A stretch of 64,000 nt of DNA, taken from NCBI GenBank assembly GCA_026225945.1, contig JAMJFZ010001871.1, positions 529,001 to 593,000 of the forward strand. The letters are read 5' to 3'. Under the pieces are notes generated by a model that made no database searches, was not told the origin of the DNA, and saw only the letters and a list, made by a program, of their open reading frames with translations. The stretch is from Cricetomys ansorgei (Eukaryota; Chordata; Mammalia; Rodentia; Nesomyidae). This document shows positions 32,448-43,325 of this stretch, piece after piece. Made by a program: the position numbers and the translations under genes. Position 1 is the stretch's first letter; the number at the start of each line of letters is the position of its first letter.

Positions 32448-32830
32448 GCATTTTTATTGTTTGAGAATCTCATACATGTATGCAATATGTTTTGATCAAA
32501 CTCACCCCTCATGCCCTCCCCTTCATTTCGTCCCCTTCCCCCTCCATCAATTACTTCCCCATCTTCATTTCACGTGCTATTTTTGTTTGTGAATTCATTG
32601 ACTACACTTATTTACGATTTTATTTACATAAGGTGGGACTATCTGTTGAAGCATGGATAGCCTTTCATGTCTAACATCCCTGATATAAAGTAAGTCTCCC
32701 TTCCTTAGTAGCCAATAATTGCCAATAACTCCTCAGCTAGAGCTGGGATTTCAAGAGCCCCCAGCCCCTACCAGTAATCTTATTTTGGTTGATTTGATCT
32801 TTCGTAGATCTTGTGCATTCAGTCACAGCC
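32448..32830 (-). mobile_element. Rodent L1 (Lx-like) 3' end, antisense
   Basis: 'tttttattgtttgagaatct', 'catacatgtatgcaatatgt', a C/T-rich block 'cccctcatgccctcccctt', and further on 'taactcctcagctagagctg' follow the antisense order of old rodent L1 3' untranslated regions. 5'-truncated. Confidence 0.6.
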
Positions 32831-33377
32831 TAAACATGGTTTTAAAATTATTAACAATGAAAATAGATGTTGAAGAATAAATGCCCAAATTTTGATTCTT
32901 AAGAATGAAACTTTAATTAGTCCTTTAATAATATTCTATATGTTTACAAAACATGAACATATACTTGTTTTTATTCATGATATGCAAACTACTCAAGAGA
33001 TACAAAGTATGACTCCCAAGCTATGACATTTGTTTGTTTTAAGACAAGGTCTCATATCACATATGCTGTTTATCAACTTCATATGTATCTGTTCTTGTTC
33101 TTCCTCTGTCTACAAAGTGCTTGCCCAACCATATCTAACTAATTCTTTGACCATCTTACTAACCACATGAAAGAAGAAACAATCAATGGCAATCTGTTAC
33201 TATCAATAAAATGGTTAAAGAGATAATTGAAACTACAAGCAGGAGCGAAAAACAGCATGAGTCTTATAAGGGATATGTAATGTTAAAGTTAAGATTAAAT
33301 GTATAAATGGTTATTGATTTATCTCCTGGATATTTACTCTACAGATGCACATACATACATGTACACAGAGTGAGACA
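32831..33377. other. Unassigned sequence
   Basis: AT-rich; nothing recognised. Confidence 0.5.
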
Positions 33378-33417
33378 GAGCGAGAGAGAGAGAGAGAGAG
33401 ACAGAGAAGAGAGATGA

Positions 33418-33454
<37 letters not shown>

Positions 33455-33455
33455 A
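33378..33455. repeat. (GA)n / (GATA)n / (CAGA)n compound microsatellite
   Basis: GA dinucleotides, then GATA and CAGA tetranucleotides in sequence. Confidence 0.97.
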
Positions 33456-33690
33456 AAATAGATAAACAGGAAGATAGATTATGTCTAAGTATGATCACTT
33501 TGGGTTTTCTAAATAATAGTTGTATAATAAAGGACTAAAAATATTAAATACTAAAGAAATTTAATGTATAAAATGTTTTCTAGTACAGTAGTAAAACAAA
33601 ATACTTAATATCCATTAAAAAACATTGCACACAAATCTATGAAATCATTTCTCAAATGTATTAAGTGCAGAAATAAAAGAATAAAGCATA

Positions 33691-33825
33691 TCCCCACCAT
33701 GTATATGCAGTACACACATATGCATGTGTTAGACTGTGTCCCCATAATGTATATGAACATACACACATGAACGTGTGTTAGTCTATCTCCACATGTGCAT
33801 GCAGCACACACATGTTTATGTGTGG
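33691..33825. repeat. 48-bp minisatellite, about 2.8 copies
   Basis: Units start at 33691, 33739 and 33788 with 'tcccca' or 'tccaca' and share 'atgtatatg.a..acacacat..' and 'gtgttagtct'-like blocks. Copies differ at many positions, so the array is old. Opposite-strand translation gives a Cys/Val/Ile-rich periodic peptide, an artefact. Confidence 0.85.
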
Positions 33826-33869
33826 AAATGGTTTAAATAAACCATTATGTATTATAGTAGTATGCCTAC

Positions 33870-34176
33870 TGTGGGACTCACCAAGGAAGACATAGAGGCA
33901 TTTTCATAGGTGCAAACCATGCCAGACCTCAGCAGAGGGAACCATCATCATGGCAGATGCTATACTGGACAGTGGAACCCTGAGCCTCTGAGCTCAGATT
34001 TTTTTTCAGAGCTCCTTAGGTGTTTTACTGATGGCACATGCAGATCATTAGTAATCAAACATCCCCACATAGATCCAATACCTGCAGAAAATACAAAATG
34101 ACAAGATCTAGGCAACCCCTCATCTAATTATGGACAAAACAGTATTTTTGTACATAACTAAAAATAAACTTCTACA
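33870..34176 (-). repeat. ~305-bp dispersed family, copy 2 (LTR-like)
   Basis: On the minus strand it runs from TGTAGAAGTTTATTTTTAGT to 'ggtgagtcccaca'. It is closest to copy 3 (59206-59506): both share 'ggtattggat.tatgtgggg', 'tttgattactaatgatctgc' and 'gctcagggttccact'. The poly-A signal is weaker here. Confidence 0.65.
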
Positions 34177-34549
34177 ACAATATATAGGGAAAACTTTCTC
34201 TAAGATGATGCTAATGAAGTAGAATTGTCTCTGAAGAAGAACATTGGTGTAGAGGTTGTTAAAAATACATGTAAGGACACATTTTACTGTATGATCTTTG
34301 TTATCTCTCACATTTTGCTTCATAGTTACAAATATTTTATGCAGACTGATTTCAAATTATTTAGTTTACCTTCTACCATGTTGGGCCAAGGATTGAATTT
34401 GGGTAATTAGGCTTGGTGGAATGTGCTTTTCCACCAAGAATTAGAATTTAAGCTAATTCTAAAGTAAGTTATTTAATATCCAATACACTAATTTTTACTA
34501 CATATGTATTTTAAATTCATCAACATTAGACATGCCATGCTTATTGATA
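34177..34549. other. Unassigned sequence with small hairpin
   Basis: TTAGAATT and AATTCTAA form 8-base arms around six bases (34441-34462). No gene. Confidence 0.5.
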
Positions 34550-34680
34550 TATAATGTATAGAAATGTGCTTTTCAATGCACGGTGCAGTGGTTTTAAACA
34601 GATATGTGTAACTACCAACATAATCAAGATCAAAACTATTTCTCCCATCTCAGCGTTTCATTTAAGAAAAAGAAAATCCC
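34550..34680 (-). mobile_element. L1M-type 3' UTR fragment, antisense
   Basis: 'gtgtaactaccaacataatc' and 'aagatcaaaactatttctcc' resemble the complement of ancient L1 3' untranslated regions, also seen at 49285-49310. Confidence 0.5.
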
Positions 34681-35124
34681 TCCTGGATGTATGCAGAAAA
34701 GGGTAAGATATGAATAATTACTAATTAGAACTTATCAAACACTGAATGGCTGTGAACAGCCATATTTGTTTCTTTGTTTCAGGTATAGGAGTGATTAGCA
34801 AGTTTTGAACTTTCTAGGTTTACATTAGAACTGAATGAAGGCAAGTAAGTCAGGGGAGGGAAGAACCATATCAACACCACAGAACAAGTCTTAGACAGTG
34901 CCTCCCCAAGTACCAATCTTTCTAAGAATATTAACCATACTTCAAGGGAAATAAGTTCTCGATAGTGAAAGGAACCCACTCACAAAAGGTGAGATGACTG
35001 CTAATTGAGTTTCAAATACTTTGGTTAAAATTTCAGAAAAAAATGCTTCAGTTTTTCATAGTTACCTTTGTTTAGTCCTACAAGCCCAGTATACATGAAT
35101 AGTTTTGTAATTACTGCACATTTT

Positions 35125-35128
<4 letters not shown>
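34681..35128. other. Unassigned sequence
   Basis: No gene or recognised repeat. Confidence 0.5.

Positions 35129-35165
<37 letters not shown>
35129..35165. repeat. (CT)18 microsatellite
   Basis: Uninterrupted CT dinucleotides. Confidence 0.97.
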
Positions 35166-35166
<1 letters not shown>

Positions 35167-35930
35167 ACCACCCACATCTATGTAGTTTCCCACATGACTG
35201 TGCCCTGGAGGAAAACACCCCTTTCTTGCTCTGTAGTATTTCTCATGGGATTCCATGCTCTTTCTTCACAGATTCATTAAGAATAATTGCTGGAGTTCTT
35301 TAAGAAATCTACCAACCTCTTTCATTGCCTCCTGTGCAGTACAAATGTCTGCAGGACTCTGGGATGATAAGTTGCTTTGCTCTGGCAAAAAAAAATCGTA
35401 CAATATTTATGGACTCTAATATACAGCCATTATTCCCTCCTTTTAATTTTTGTGCTAGACAAATGTACTTTTCTTCCTTCTTTCTCTTAAGCAACTTGAA
35501 AGTAAGCAACTATTGCCTGCCAATAAGGAATTCCAAAGCTTCTGTTATCTCAAAGAAACTGTTCTATGGCATCCATGCTTAATCAATTCTCATCTTCATT
35601 GCTTCTGAGTGGCATTCCATGCTTCCCCAAGCTTACTAGGTTTTCTTATCTTGACCTTGGTAATTATCCTTTAACCTCTGCCCTTTGCCTGTCAGAATCC
35701 AACAAATATTCAATGATGGCAGTTTATTCTTCTAGGAGGGGTGTGTTAAGAAGGCATTGATTTCCTATCCTTTCATCTAAGAAGTCCGTGTAATACCTTC
35801 CTGATGAATTCAAGGCCATTGGACCATGATCTTTTTAATTTCTATCTCACTGTTGTGAGTGATAGTCAATCACACATTTATTTTAAGGCAATTAACTTTG
35901 TTATCTTTACAGGTTTTCGTAAATGAAATT
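35166..35930. other. Unassigned sequence
   Basis: No recognised repeat; open stretches below 90 codons with no family resemblance. Confidence 0.5.
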
Positions 35931-36346
35931 TGTGTTGCTTAGTTTTATGTCAACTTAACACAAGCTGAAGTTATCTGTTAGGAGGGAAACCTCAATTAAG
36001 AAAACACCTTCATAAGATTGGCCTGTAGACAAATTTGTTGGACATTTTCTTAATTGGTGATTGATGGGGGAAAGCCATTGTGGGTGAGGCCACCCTTGAG
36101 TTAGTGGCTCTGGGTTCTATAAGAAAGTAGGTTGAGCAAGGCACTAGCAGCAAGCCAGTAAGCAGACTCCTTCCTGGCCTCTGCATCAGCTTCTGTCTCC
36201 AGGCTCCTGCCCTGCTTGAGTTCTTGCCCTCAGTTCTCTCAGTGAAGGACTATTACCTGAAAATATATGCTAAAATAAAGCCTTTTCTCCTCGAGTTACT
36301 TTGGCCATGGTCTTTCATTACAGCAACAGTAACCCTAACTAAGATA
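35931..36346 (+). mobile_element. MaLR-type solo LTR, near complete
   Basis: Begins TGTGTTGCTTAGTTTTATGT and ends 'taaccctaactaagata'. Inside are 'cttcataagattggcctgta', 'gattgatgggggaaagccat', 'gggttctataagaaagtagg', 'agcaagccagtaagcagact', 'ctccaggctcctgccct', and an AATAAA signal (36274-36279) about 70 bases from the end. The 3' end 'cagcaacagtaaccctaact' is typical of MaLR LTRs. Possible 5-base target duplication: AAATT left, AAACT right. Best copy of this family in the window; exact subfamily uncertain. Confidence 0.8.
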
Positions 36347-37979
36347 AAACTATAGATGGAAAATTCAATACCCCAAGGGTGAGTTTTCAAATATTGTGAA
36401 GTATCAAAAATTATTATCAGTGGTTGACAAACTTGCAGATTATTATGCTGTATCCAGGAAATGAGTCAATTACATTGAACCTTACTGTTTCTCAGTTAAA
36501 ATTTGGAAGATCTGTTTGAAATCATACAGTAATATTTTCTTACCATACAGATAAAGTGCTTAGATAGCAGCTTACAGAGTAGAGCCAATTACAAAGCTTA
36601 TTCTCATTCTCAGTCTAAATTTCCCTCTACATTGTATTCCCAAGTCCAACTAATAGTGATCAAAAGAAGATATTTAGAACACATTGAAAAGACTTTTGTT
36701 TATTTCAAAGAGCAATGAAATCTTTGTAGTTTATATTCAAAATAATGCTGAGAATTAGAGAATGATTTAGTTTTTATTCCCATTTGGAACAGCAAACAGA
36801 TGTAACCATCTCCTAATGCTCCTAATGATCACTCCAGAAGGTTGATCTTTGTTTTTTTTTTTCTTTGTGGTTGAGGTATGTTCTTTTAATTATATAAATC
36901 AGTTTCTCATCTGCTGCACCAGTCATTCCATGCTGATAATGGAAAATGGCCTTTTTTGGCGTTGGCTTTGTTTCTGCCAAAAGACATTCATGACAAATTG
37001 TTTGAGACAACTTGTACTACACATCAAAGCAAGGGGAAATTATTTCTTCCAGAGCACTAATGCTGTTGAGAAGGTCAAAGGGGTTGTTGATAAAATATAA
37101 ATGGGGAATTACTTTACTCTGGATTGCTGTGCTTATTCAAATACAATATTCTAGGAAGGGATAAGGGGGGATTAAAGCTTTCTACAGTTACTTACTAGGA
37201 AATAGCAGGTGATAATGGCTATGCCCTGGCCACTGAAATATTAAATGAACAAGGTGGAGTTCAGCTTCACTTCAATTCACAAACCTCCCTCTGCTTCTTA
37301 GACAGGTGAGAAGTAGCAATCAGGAAAAAAACCAAACAGAACAGAATACAGAGGCAATCTTCCACATAAAGGTGCATGAAACATTGTGATAGAAATGTTA
37401 CAGAAAGAAGGTCGATATGATTTTCTAAGCTCTGTCTTTGCAAAATCACTGGTTATTTTTTAATAAAACACAGTATTTTCCTTAGATGCAGATATTCACA
37501 TAGTCAACAGAAATGAAGGAAGGAAACTCATCTTATTTGGATATCTGTGATAGGCTAGACATTTTAGAAAGCAATCTTTGCCTGGCATTATTTAAATTCC
37601 ACAAAAATCTGCAGAGAGAAGTGTCTCAGAGAGATCATGTAACACATTGAGAGACACATAGAAGAAACAGTAATAGAATATAATGCTAAGCATTTCTGAC
37701 TAGAATGCTTAAATTAGTGGGTTATTCATACTTTAAGGACAGAGAGAGCTATTGATAGAGAAAATGTCGAGCAGAAATATTCAGTCTAGGGAGTAGAACA
37801 CAGTAGCCATAACCATATCCTTCTCCCCCTCCTCAACTGTTTTCCCCTCCTCATCGTCATTATTGATTATTGGAATGATAGGCATTGCCAAGTGTTGTAT
37901 TTAAAAATTTTATTTTTTCATTATTTTCCAGAGTTATGGTTTTTTTTTTTTTTCGATCTCTGTTGATCTTTTGCCATCA
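36347..37979. other. Unassigned sequence, 1.6 kb
   Basis: AT-rich; T runs near 36850-36861 and 37939-37953. A MIR-like order of words near 37580-37650 ('ggcattatttaaattcca', 'gatcatgtaac') is too weak to call. No coding exon supported. Confidence 0.45.
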
Positions 37980-38858
37980 TCTCACAGAGCACAGCTGCCA
38001 CCTGTGGACAGTGGAGGAGCAGAGAGCCAGGCAGATCCATGATGAGTTTGAGGATCACAAGCCCTAGGTGAAGTCACAATCAGCTGACTTCGAGAATGAG
38101 CTCCCCTCCTCCAATTCCCCTGAGAGACAAGCTCATGCATCTGGAATTCCTATCATCTCCCTTTCTCCAAGTAGAAGTCTGTCTGTGTTTGAGGCTGACT
38201 GCAACTGCATGGACTGTGAAGAGGGAGTGTTGCCTTGATGTGTGTGACATGATCCCTGTGGATGGTGTCCTTCTCACTGATGATCTGTGGTCTGCTTTCT
38301 TCAGGTAACTGAGCTGGATCACCCTCTGCATCTCTGAAAAACAGAGAAGACCTTTGCTGTGATGGGTTCCCCAGCCAAGTTAAGACAGTCACTTATCTCA
38401 AGCCTCTTGCCTCTCAGAACTGAATCAGGTCTCTTCTCTTGGAGGACTGCTACTTTACTGTCACAAACAGCTGAACATCAGGGCTGGAGGCAAGTTTCTG
38501 AAATCTGTCCTATCACCAAATCAAGATCTGGTAACCTGTGATTGCTCTTCTGGCTGGGGATCTAAGGACAGGGAAGGAAAGCTGCTTGAACTTGAGTCTC
38601 CATTTACAAGGAGAGGAAATAAAGGAACAGGGTTGCTGACAAAAGAAAATGCTTTATTTCCTCCCCTTGTAAATGCTTTCTTTGATATGGAATACAGTTT
38701 CTATAGGATCCTGGGGCTATTCTAAGGCAATTTAAATGTGAAAAGTCAACTTTTCATAATTCTTGTTGACCTTATTTTTATGATAATTTTAATCAATGAA
38801 ATGTTAATGAAAATAAATAAAATGATTGTGTAAGCCTTTTTAGAAATATTGGTATACA
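37980..38858. other. GC-richer single-copy-looking block
   Basis: 37980-38640 is richer in G/C than its surroundings and lacks an obvious repeat, apart from a faint B1-like match ('gccaggcagatccatgatga', 38026-38045). Open stretches exist on both strands (up to 83 codons) but none resembles a known protein. A decayed pseudogene or regulatory sequence is possible. Confidence 0.4.
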
Positions 38859-38993
38859 AGCCCAGGAGGTGGTGGCCCAGGCCTTCAATCACATCACTTG
38901 GGAGGCAGAGTCAGGTAGATCTGGAATTAGAGACCACTCTGGTCTACAGAGAAAAAGCCAGGCCAGTCAGAGCTATACAGGGACACCCTGTCT
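38859..38993 (+). repeat. B1 SINE, sense
   Basis: 'cccaggaggtggtggcccag', 'ttgggaggcagagtcaggta', 'ctctggtctacagagaaaaa' and 'acagggacaccctgtct' are B1 with scattered changes. Its A-tail has become the AAAG array that follows. Confidence 0.88.
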
Positions 38994-38995
38994 GA

Positions 38996-39043
<48 letters not shown>

Positions 39044-39060
39044 AGGAAGGAAGGAAGGAA

Positions 39061-39113
<53 letters not shown>

Positions 39114-39161
39114 GAATATAGATAGAAAGGAAGGAAGGAAGAAGGAAAGAGAAAGGAAGGT
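38994..39161. repeat. (AAAG)n/(AAGG)n array grown from a B1 tail
   Basis: AAAG tetranucleotides to about 39112 with an AAGG patch at 39043-39063, then mixed GATA/AAGG words. Polypurine over about 165 bases. Predicted Lys/Arg/Glu or Ser/Phe/Leu peptides are artefacts. Confidence 0.97.
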
Positions 39162-39994
39162 AGAAGTATTGGTGTACAAAAGTAAATAAACACACATATA
39201 TTACATTTAATAGTAACAGGACCGTACATTTTAGAGAAATCTTTGCAGTTAATGAAGCACTTGACCATGCAGTATTTCTTAATGAGATATCTGCAGAGAC
39301 GGAGTGAACCAATTGGGATGTGCTATGAATGGAGAAATATTAAAACAATATTTAATTATAGTGAGTTTTATATCTGATAAAAGAAGACCGTGGATGAGGT
39401 TAGCCATCATATTAAAAAGAAAGAAACAAAATACTGTCTAAATATTTTAGCCATACACCTTTATAAGTTTTTAACTAAACCTGGCTAAGGAAATTAAGTG
39501 ACAATTCTGGAGTTATTCAAGGTAGATCACAAATTTATTGTTCTGAAATGAATCTAAGATGATAACGTGTTCTTTCAAATTAGTCAAGTGGTCCTCATGA
39601 CTATATAGGTCTGGATGCTATCTGTTGGCATTGGCTTTTAACTATTACTTTGCCTCAGCATCCCAGGAAGACCACTGAAAGCCTTTAATTTATACTTCAT
39701 TATGTCTGTATTGGTGGCTAGGATTTGGTGTTTCTAAAAAATTTTGAGACATTGCTGCTGCTACTGGCCCAGGGATCACATTACAGAAAACTGGATAAAG
39801 AAACAAAATCTGCCCTGGTAAGCAGGATTCACTTACTGACAGATTATATTCTTTCAGAAATGATTGAATGTCTGAAATAGGTATGGAGCTGGGCTAAAGT
39901 CTATGAGTTCACAGATGGGTAATCATAAACATCCTATAATTCAGGTTCATGTGGCCCTGCTACTGATTCCAGTATCAATTTTATTTTTTAAAAA
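39162..39994. other. Unassigned sequence
   Basis: No gene or recognised repeat. Confidence 0.5.
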
Positions 39995-40230
39995 AATGTG
40001 ACAAGGGCCAGGAAGATGGTTTAGTTGGGGAATCATGCAACTATAAGAATATGAGTTTGGATCCTCAGAACACGGTTAAAAGCAGGACATGACAGTGTGT
40101 ATGTGTGGTCCTAGCCCTTCTACAATGAGTTGGGAAGTAGAGATGAAATAGAAAAGGTAGAGACTGGTTGCTAGTGGCCCAGCTAGCCTGACATCTGCCA
40201 GGTCATAATGCCAAGTCTTCTCTAGCAGTA
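39995..40230 (+). repeat. B4-type SINE, sense, 5' portion
   Basis: 'ggccaggaagatggtttagt' is the tRNA-like head; 'gagtttggatcctcagaaca' spans the B-box; 'gtggtcctagcccttctaca' and 'cagctagcctgacatctgcc' follow the B1-like half. The expected CA-rich tail is not adjacent but may be that at 40765-40840. Confidence 0.65.
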
Positions 40231-40755
40231 CCCTCTATCAAGGGAGGGAGAAAGAAAAGATAGAAATCTTCACCACTTTTGCAAGAAGCCTTGATATAGA
40301 AAGAGAGAAAGGTAGAAATCTCCACAGCCTCTTTTTAGGCCGTCCTAAGCTCGAAGATGACTAGCTGGCAGTGAGTCAGACTAGCGTCTCAGTTCTCAGT
40401 CTGTAAACTCATTCTCTCCAACCTTTGTTCTTTTAGGAATTAACACACTAACAATAGCAACCCAACCAACAAACCACCAACCAATGCCCTCCCTGACTCT
40501 CGGGGCGTCAGACATTTTATAACTTAAGTCAAAAGTTCCCATCTACCCATGCAGTACCCAATCCTAAAAACAAGTTACAGGTGCCAGAACAACTGCACCT
40601 AATCAAATTATAGCCACCTGCATCAAGCATTCCAAATCCAACTCGTAAACAACTATACCACATCTGGGGTGGGAACACAAACCTAATCCAAATGCCATTT
40701 TGTGTTTTTAAAGAAATCAAAATAACCAAAAGTGTTCCACTATAGTCCACTGACT
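40231..40755. other. Unclassified 0.5-kb block between B4 head and possible B4 tail
   Basis: Contains a ~52-bp imperfect direct duplication ('tagaaatcttcacc' at 40261, 'tagaaatctccaca' at 40313) and sequence I do not recognise, with a few CpGs (40495-40510). Could be an insertion into the B4; unproven. Confidence 0.4.
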
Positions 40756-40811
40756 TCCATGTGCACCGTGGCACATACACCTGTGTATAACTGTAAACAC
40801 ACACACCACAC

Positions 40812-40840
<29 letters not shown>
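40756..40840 (+). repeat. SINE tail with (CA)n microsatellite
   Basis: 'gtgcaccgtggcacatacac' is typical of B2/B4 3' tails, followed by interrupted then perfect CA dinucleotides (40797-40840). Confidence 0.65.
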
Positions 40841-40842
<2 letters not shown>

Positions 40843-42565
40843 GTAAGCTGAGCACTAGGGGAAATAAGGATGGGGAATTTGAATTCCCACATGGAAGCTC
40901 TTCTAACTACAAACATATATGATTCTTCTTTCCATTTTCACAATAAGGCAGGAAGATACTCAGGTACAAAAGAGCAATGAACGTTTCCAGATCAGAAACC
41001 ATATTCTTGAATATCCTAATAGAATTTGGAGTTTAGAGATTTCTACAACTCTGTTAAAGTGAGGCACACTTACATTTGGGTAGATTCTGTTGCACAGATC
41101 GTGCTTGTGTCTTCTGAGTTAAGTCCACAGAATCTGGTAAATTATCCTTTGTACACAGAGTCATTTATATTCTCATAGGAGGGTAACACCTTCCGACCCA
41201 TTGTGATTGCACAACAGTGCTAACACTCTCCATTCAGAAGCGAAGATCTTCTCTGTTTCCATAAAGATATGTTTGGTAAGTTACCTTGATAATAGACATT
41301 GTGTCTTAGATGCAAAAAGTAAAAACAAATTTTATGTTCCCAGATGCCCACAGAGAAATGTGAAAACCCATAGTACCTGTTCTGAGAATGTGTTTCTTTG
41401 GTTTTGTCCTTAAGTTGCTTCTGATATTTATTTTTTTCCCTGGCAGAAGAGAGCCTAGAATATGGAATTAGTATAATAATACAGCATAGAATTGGGAAGA
41501 TAATTAATTAATTAATTATGTAATATATTTGACTATAATTTCAGTAAAGGAAGTGGTAAGTTCATATACATATTAATGATTTTCTCATTAGATTGATGGC
41601 ATCATTTTCTATTTATTACTCAAGAGATGGGTCAGTAATCAGTAATTAGATAAGTTCCTTAGGAATTTCTTTAGTACTGAAATAAAATATTGTTTGATTC
41701 TGAGGATGTTTCCTACAGAAAATGATAACCTAGGATATACTAAAAGTGGCAGACCAAACCTCTAATTATTCTCAGAAACGTTATTTATATGGGTGTACAT
41801 ATATATAATTTATCTATACATGAAAGGAAAGATAAATAAAATAGTATTCTTTCAACAGCAGGTTATTCATAAAGGAGTATGTATTTCAGTTACAGAAGAA
41901 GAAAGCAAACAAAATCTAACCTGAAATACCAAGAAGCTGAGAAAGCCTACTTATGCAGAGCAAATAAAAGATTTAATCAATCTTATGCTGTTTTATCCCT
42001 CAAGCATTGGTATTAATGAAAAACGTGGAGTGTTCTGAGAACTGAGTTAGCAAATGTGTTGCTTTATCATCCTGATAAATGATTGGTCATGTATTTCACT
42101 GTCCTCCTTGAATTTAATTCACCATGGCAGGTAAAATTCTCCCTCATAAGGAGTCCAGCTAGGGAAATCACTTTGGAAGAAGAGGGAAGTCCAGATGTCT
42201 TAGAGAAGCAAAGAAAAATGGATCTGGAGATCATAGTGAAGGTTCTGAAAAATGGATAAATTTTTAGTTTAAGCACATTGAAAAATGCCACTGGAAGTCT
42301 CTGACTATGAGTGTGTATGGGTTCTCCATAGAGATTTCTAATTACCAGGACACATATCCACAGAACCACAAAGTAGCATTGTCTACTGGATGAGAGGATA
42401 TTGCAGTTTTTTTTCAATCATTTCATAGTTTGTCTACAGAAATGATCTCATCTAATCTTTCTAAATACTCAAATTTATTTTTAGGCAGATGTATGAAACA
42501 AAACACTAGCACACATTTATAGCACACCATGCACTGTTTGCATGCATGTATATGTTTATGCAATG
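40841..42565. other. Unassigned sequence, 1.7 kb
   Basis: AT-rich; a short AATT/TTAA tract at 41503-41519. No gene. A 116-codon minus-strand open stretch (42067-42417) has no recognisable family. Confidence 0.5.
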
Positions 42566-42699
42566 TTTTTTTTTTTCATTTTAGTTTGTTTGTGACAGGT
42601 TTTTCTCTATGCAGCAAGGCTGGTTTAGAATTTGCAATCTCTCTGTCTCTGCCTCTACCTCCAGAGGCTGGAATTACAAGTGTGTGCTAACATGTCTCC
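42566..42699 (-). repeat. B1-related SINE, antisense, diverged
   Basis: A T run then 'gtgacaggtttttctctatg', 'tctctgtctctgcctctacc', 'tccagaggctggaattacaa' and 'gtgtgtgctaacatg' follow the antisense B1 order; the middle has decayed. Probably an old B1 form. Confidence 0.7.
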
Positions 42700-42734
42700 T
42701 TTAGAATATTTACATTTAAATATGGTAGAAGAAT

Positions 42735-42820
42735 GAATATAAATATAAATAAATATAAATATATGCACATGTATATACATGCAGATCTATAGCTAGATAT
42801 AGATATAGATGATATAGATA
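42735..42820. repeat. ATAAAT and GATATA low-complexity tracts
   Basis: AATATAAATA-type words (42735-42775) and GATATA words (42795-42820). Confidence 0.85.
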
Positions 42821-43207
42821 CCATCCCCATATTGAAGAATGTGAGCATACTTTGATTTTCCTAACAGTTATATTTTGTGAGTTTTGTTTCCGTTTACTTG
42901 CTTTCTTATAATATTACCTAAAAATGTATATGAACAATTTGCTATAGAAATGAGACATGACAGGTTTGGGGATAACTGCCATCTCTGGAATTTCTGGTTG
43001 TAGTTTTCCATAATGAGGGGACAGTGTGAAATACTAAAATATAATTCTTTGTTTCCAATCAATTGTGGAAAATGAAAAGTGTCTATATTTCAGTCAAGAC
43101 AAAATATTCAGAAACACATTCATCTCCAAACTTCTTTGCTATCATTTTTTTTACTTACTTTTATCCTTTTCCAGTTTCATACTTTTATATAACTAAATGT
43201 TACTCAT
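42821..43207. other. Unassigned sequence
   Basis: No gene or recognised repeat. Confidence 0.5.
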
Positions 43208-43325
43208 TTGATCAGGGGAAACAGTGTCATTTTCTTTAGTGGTGTAGCCACTGATAAGTTACCCAGGCTTCGGTAAATCAGTAAGTAATATTCCACACAT
43301 GCTCGTGCATTAAAACTCCATGTTT
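43208..43325 (+). mobile_element. Rodent L1 3' UTR fragment, sense
   Basis: 'agtggtgtagccactgataa', 'gttacccaggcttcggtaaa' and 'ccacacatgctcgtgc' match the pattern of a rodent L1 3' untranslated segment. Both ends truncated. Confidence 0.5.

Noticed and set aside
33691..33825. Possible CRISPR-like array
   Set aside because: The units are contiguous tandem copies with no unique spacers, in a mammalian genome.
38869..39312. Lys/Glu/Arg-rich and Ser/Phe/Leu-rich open stretches on both strands
   Set aside because: Produced by the AAAG/AAGG array.
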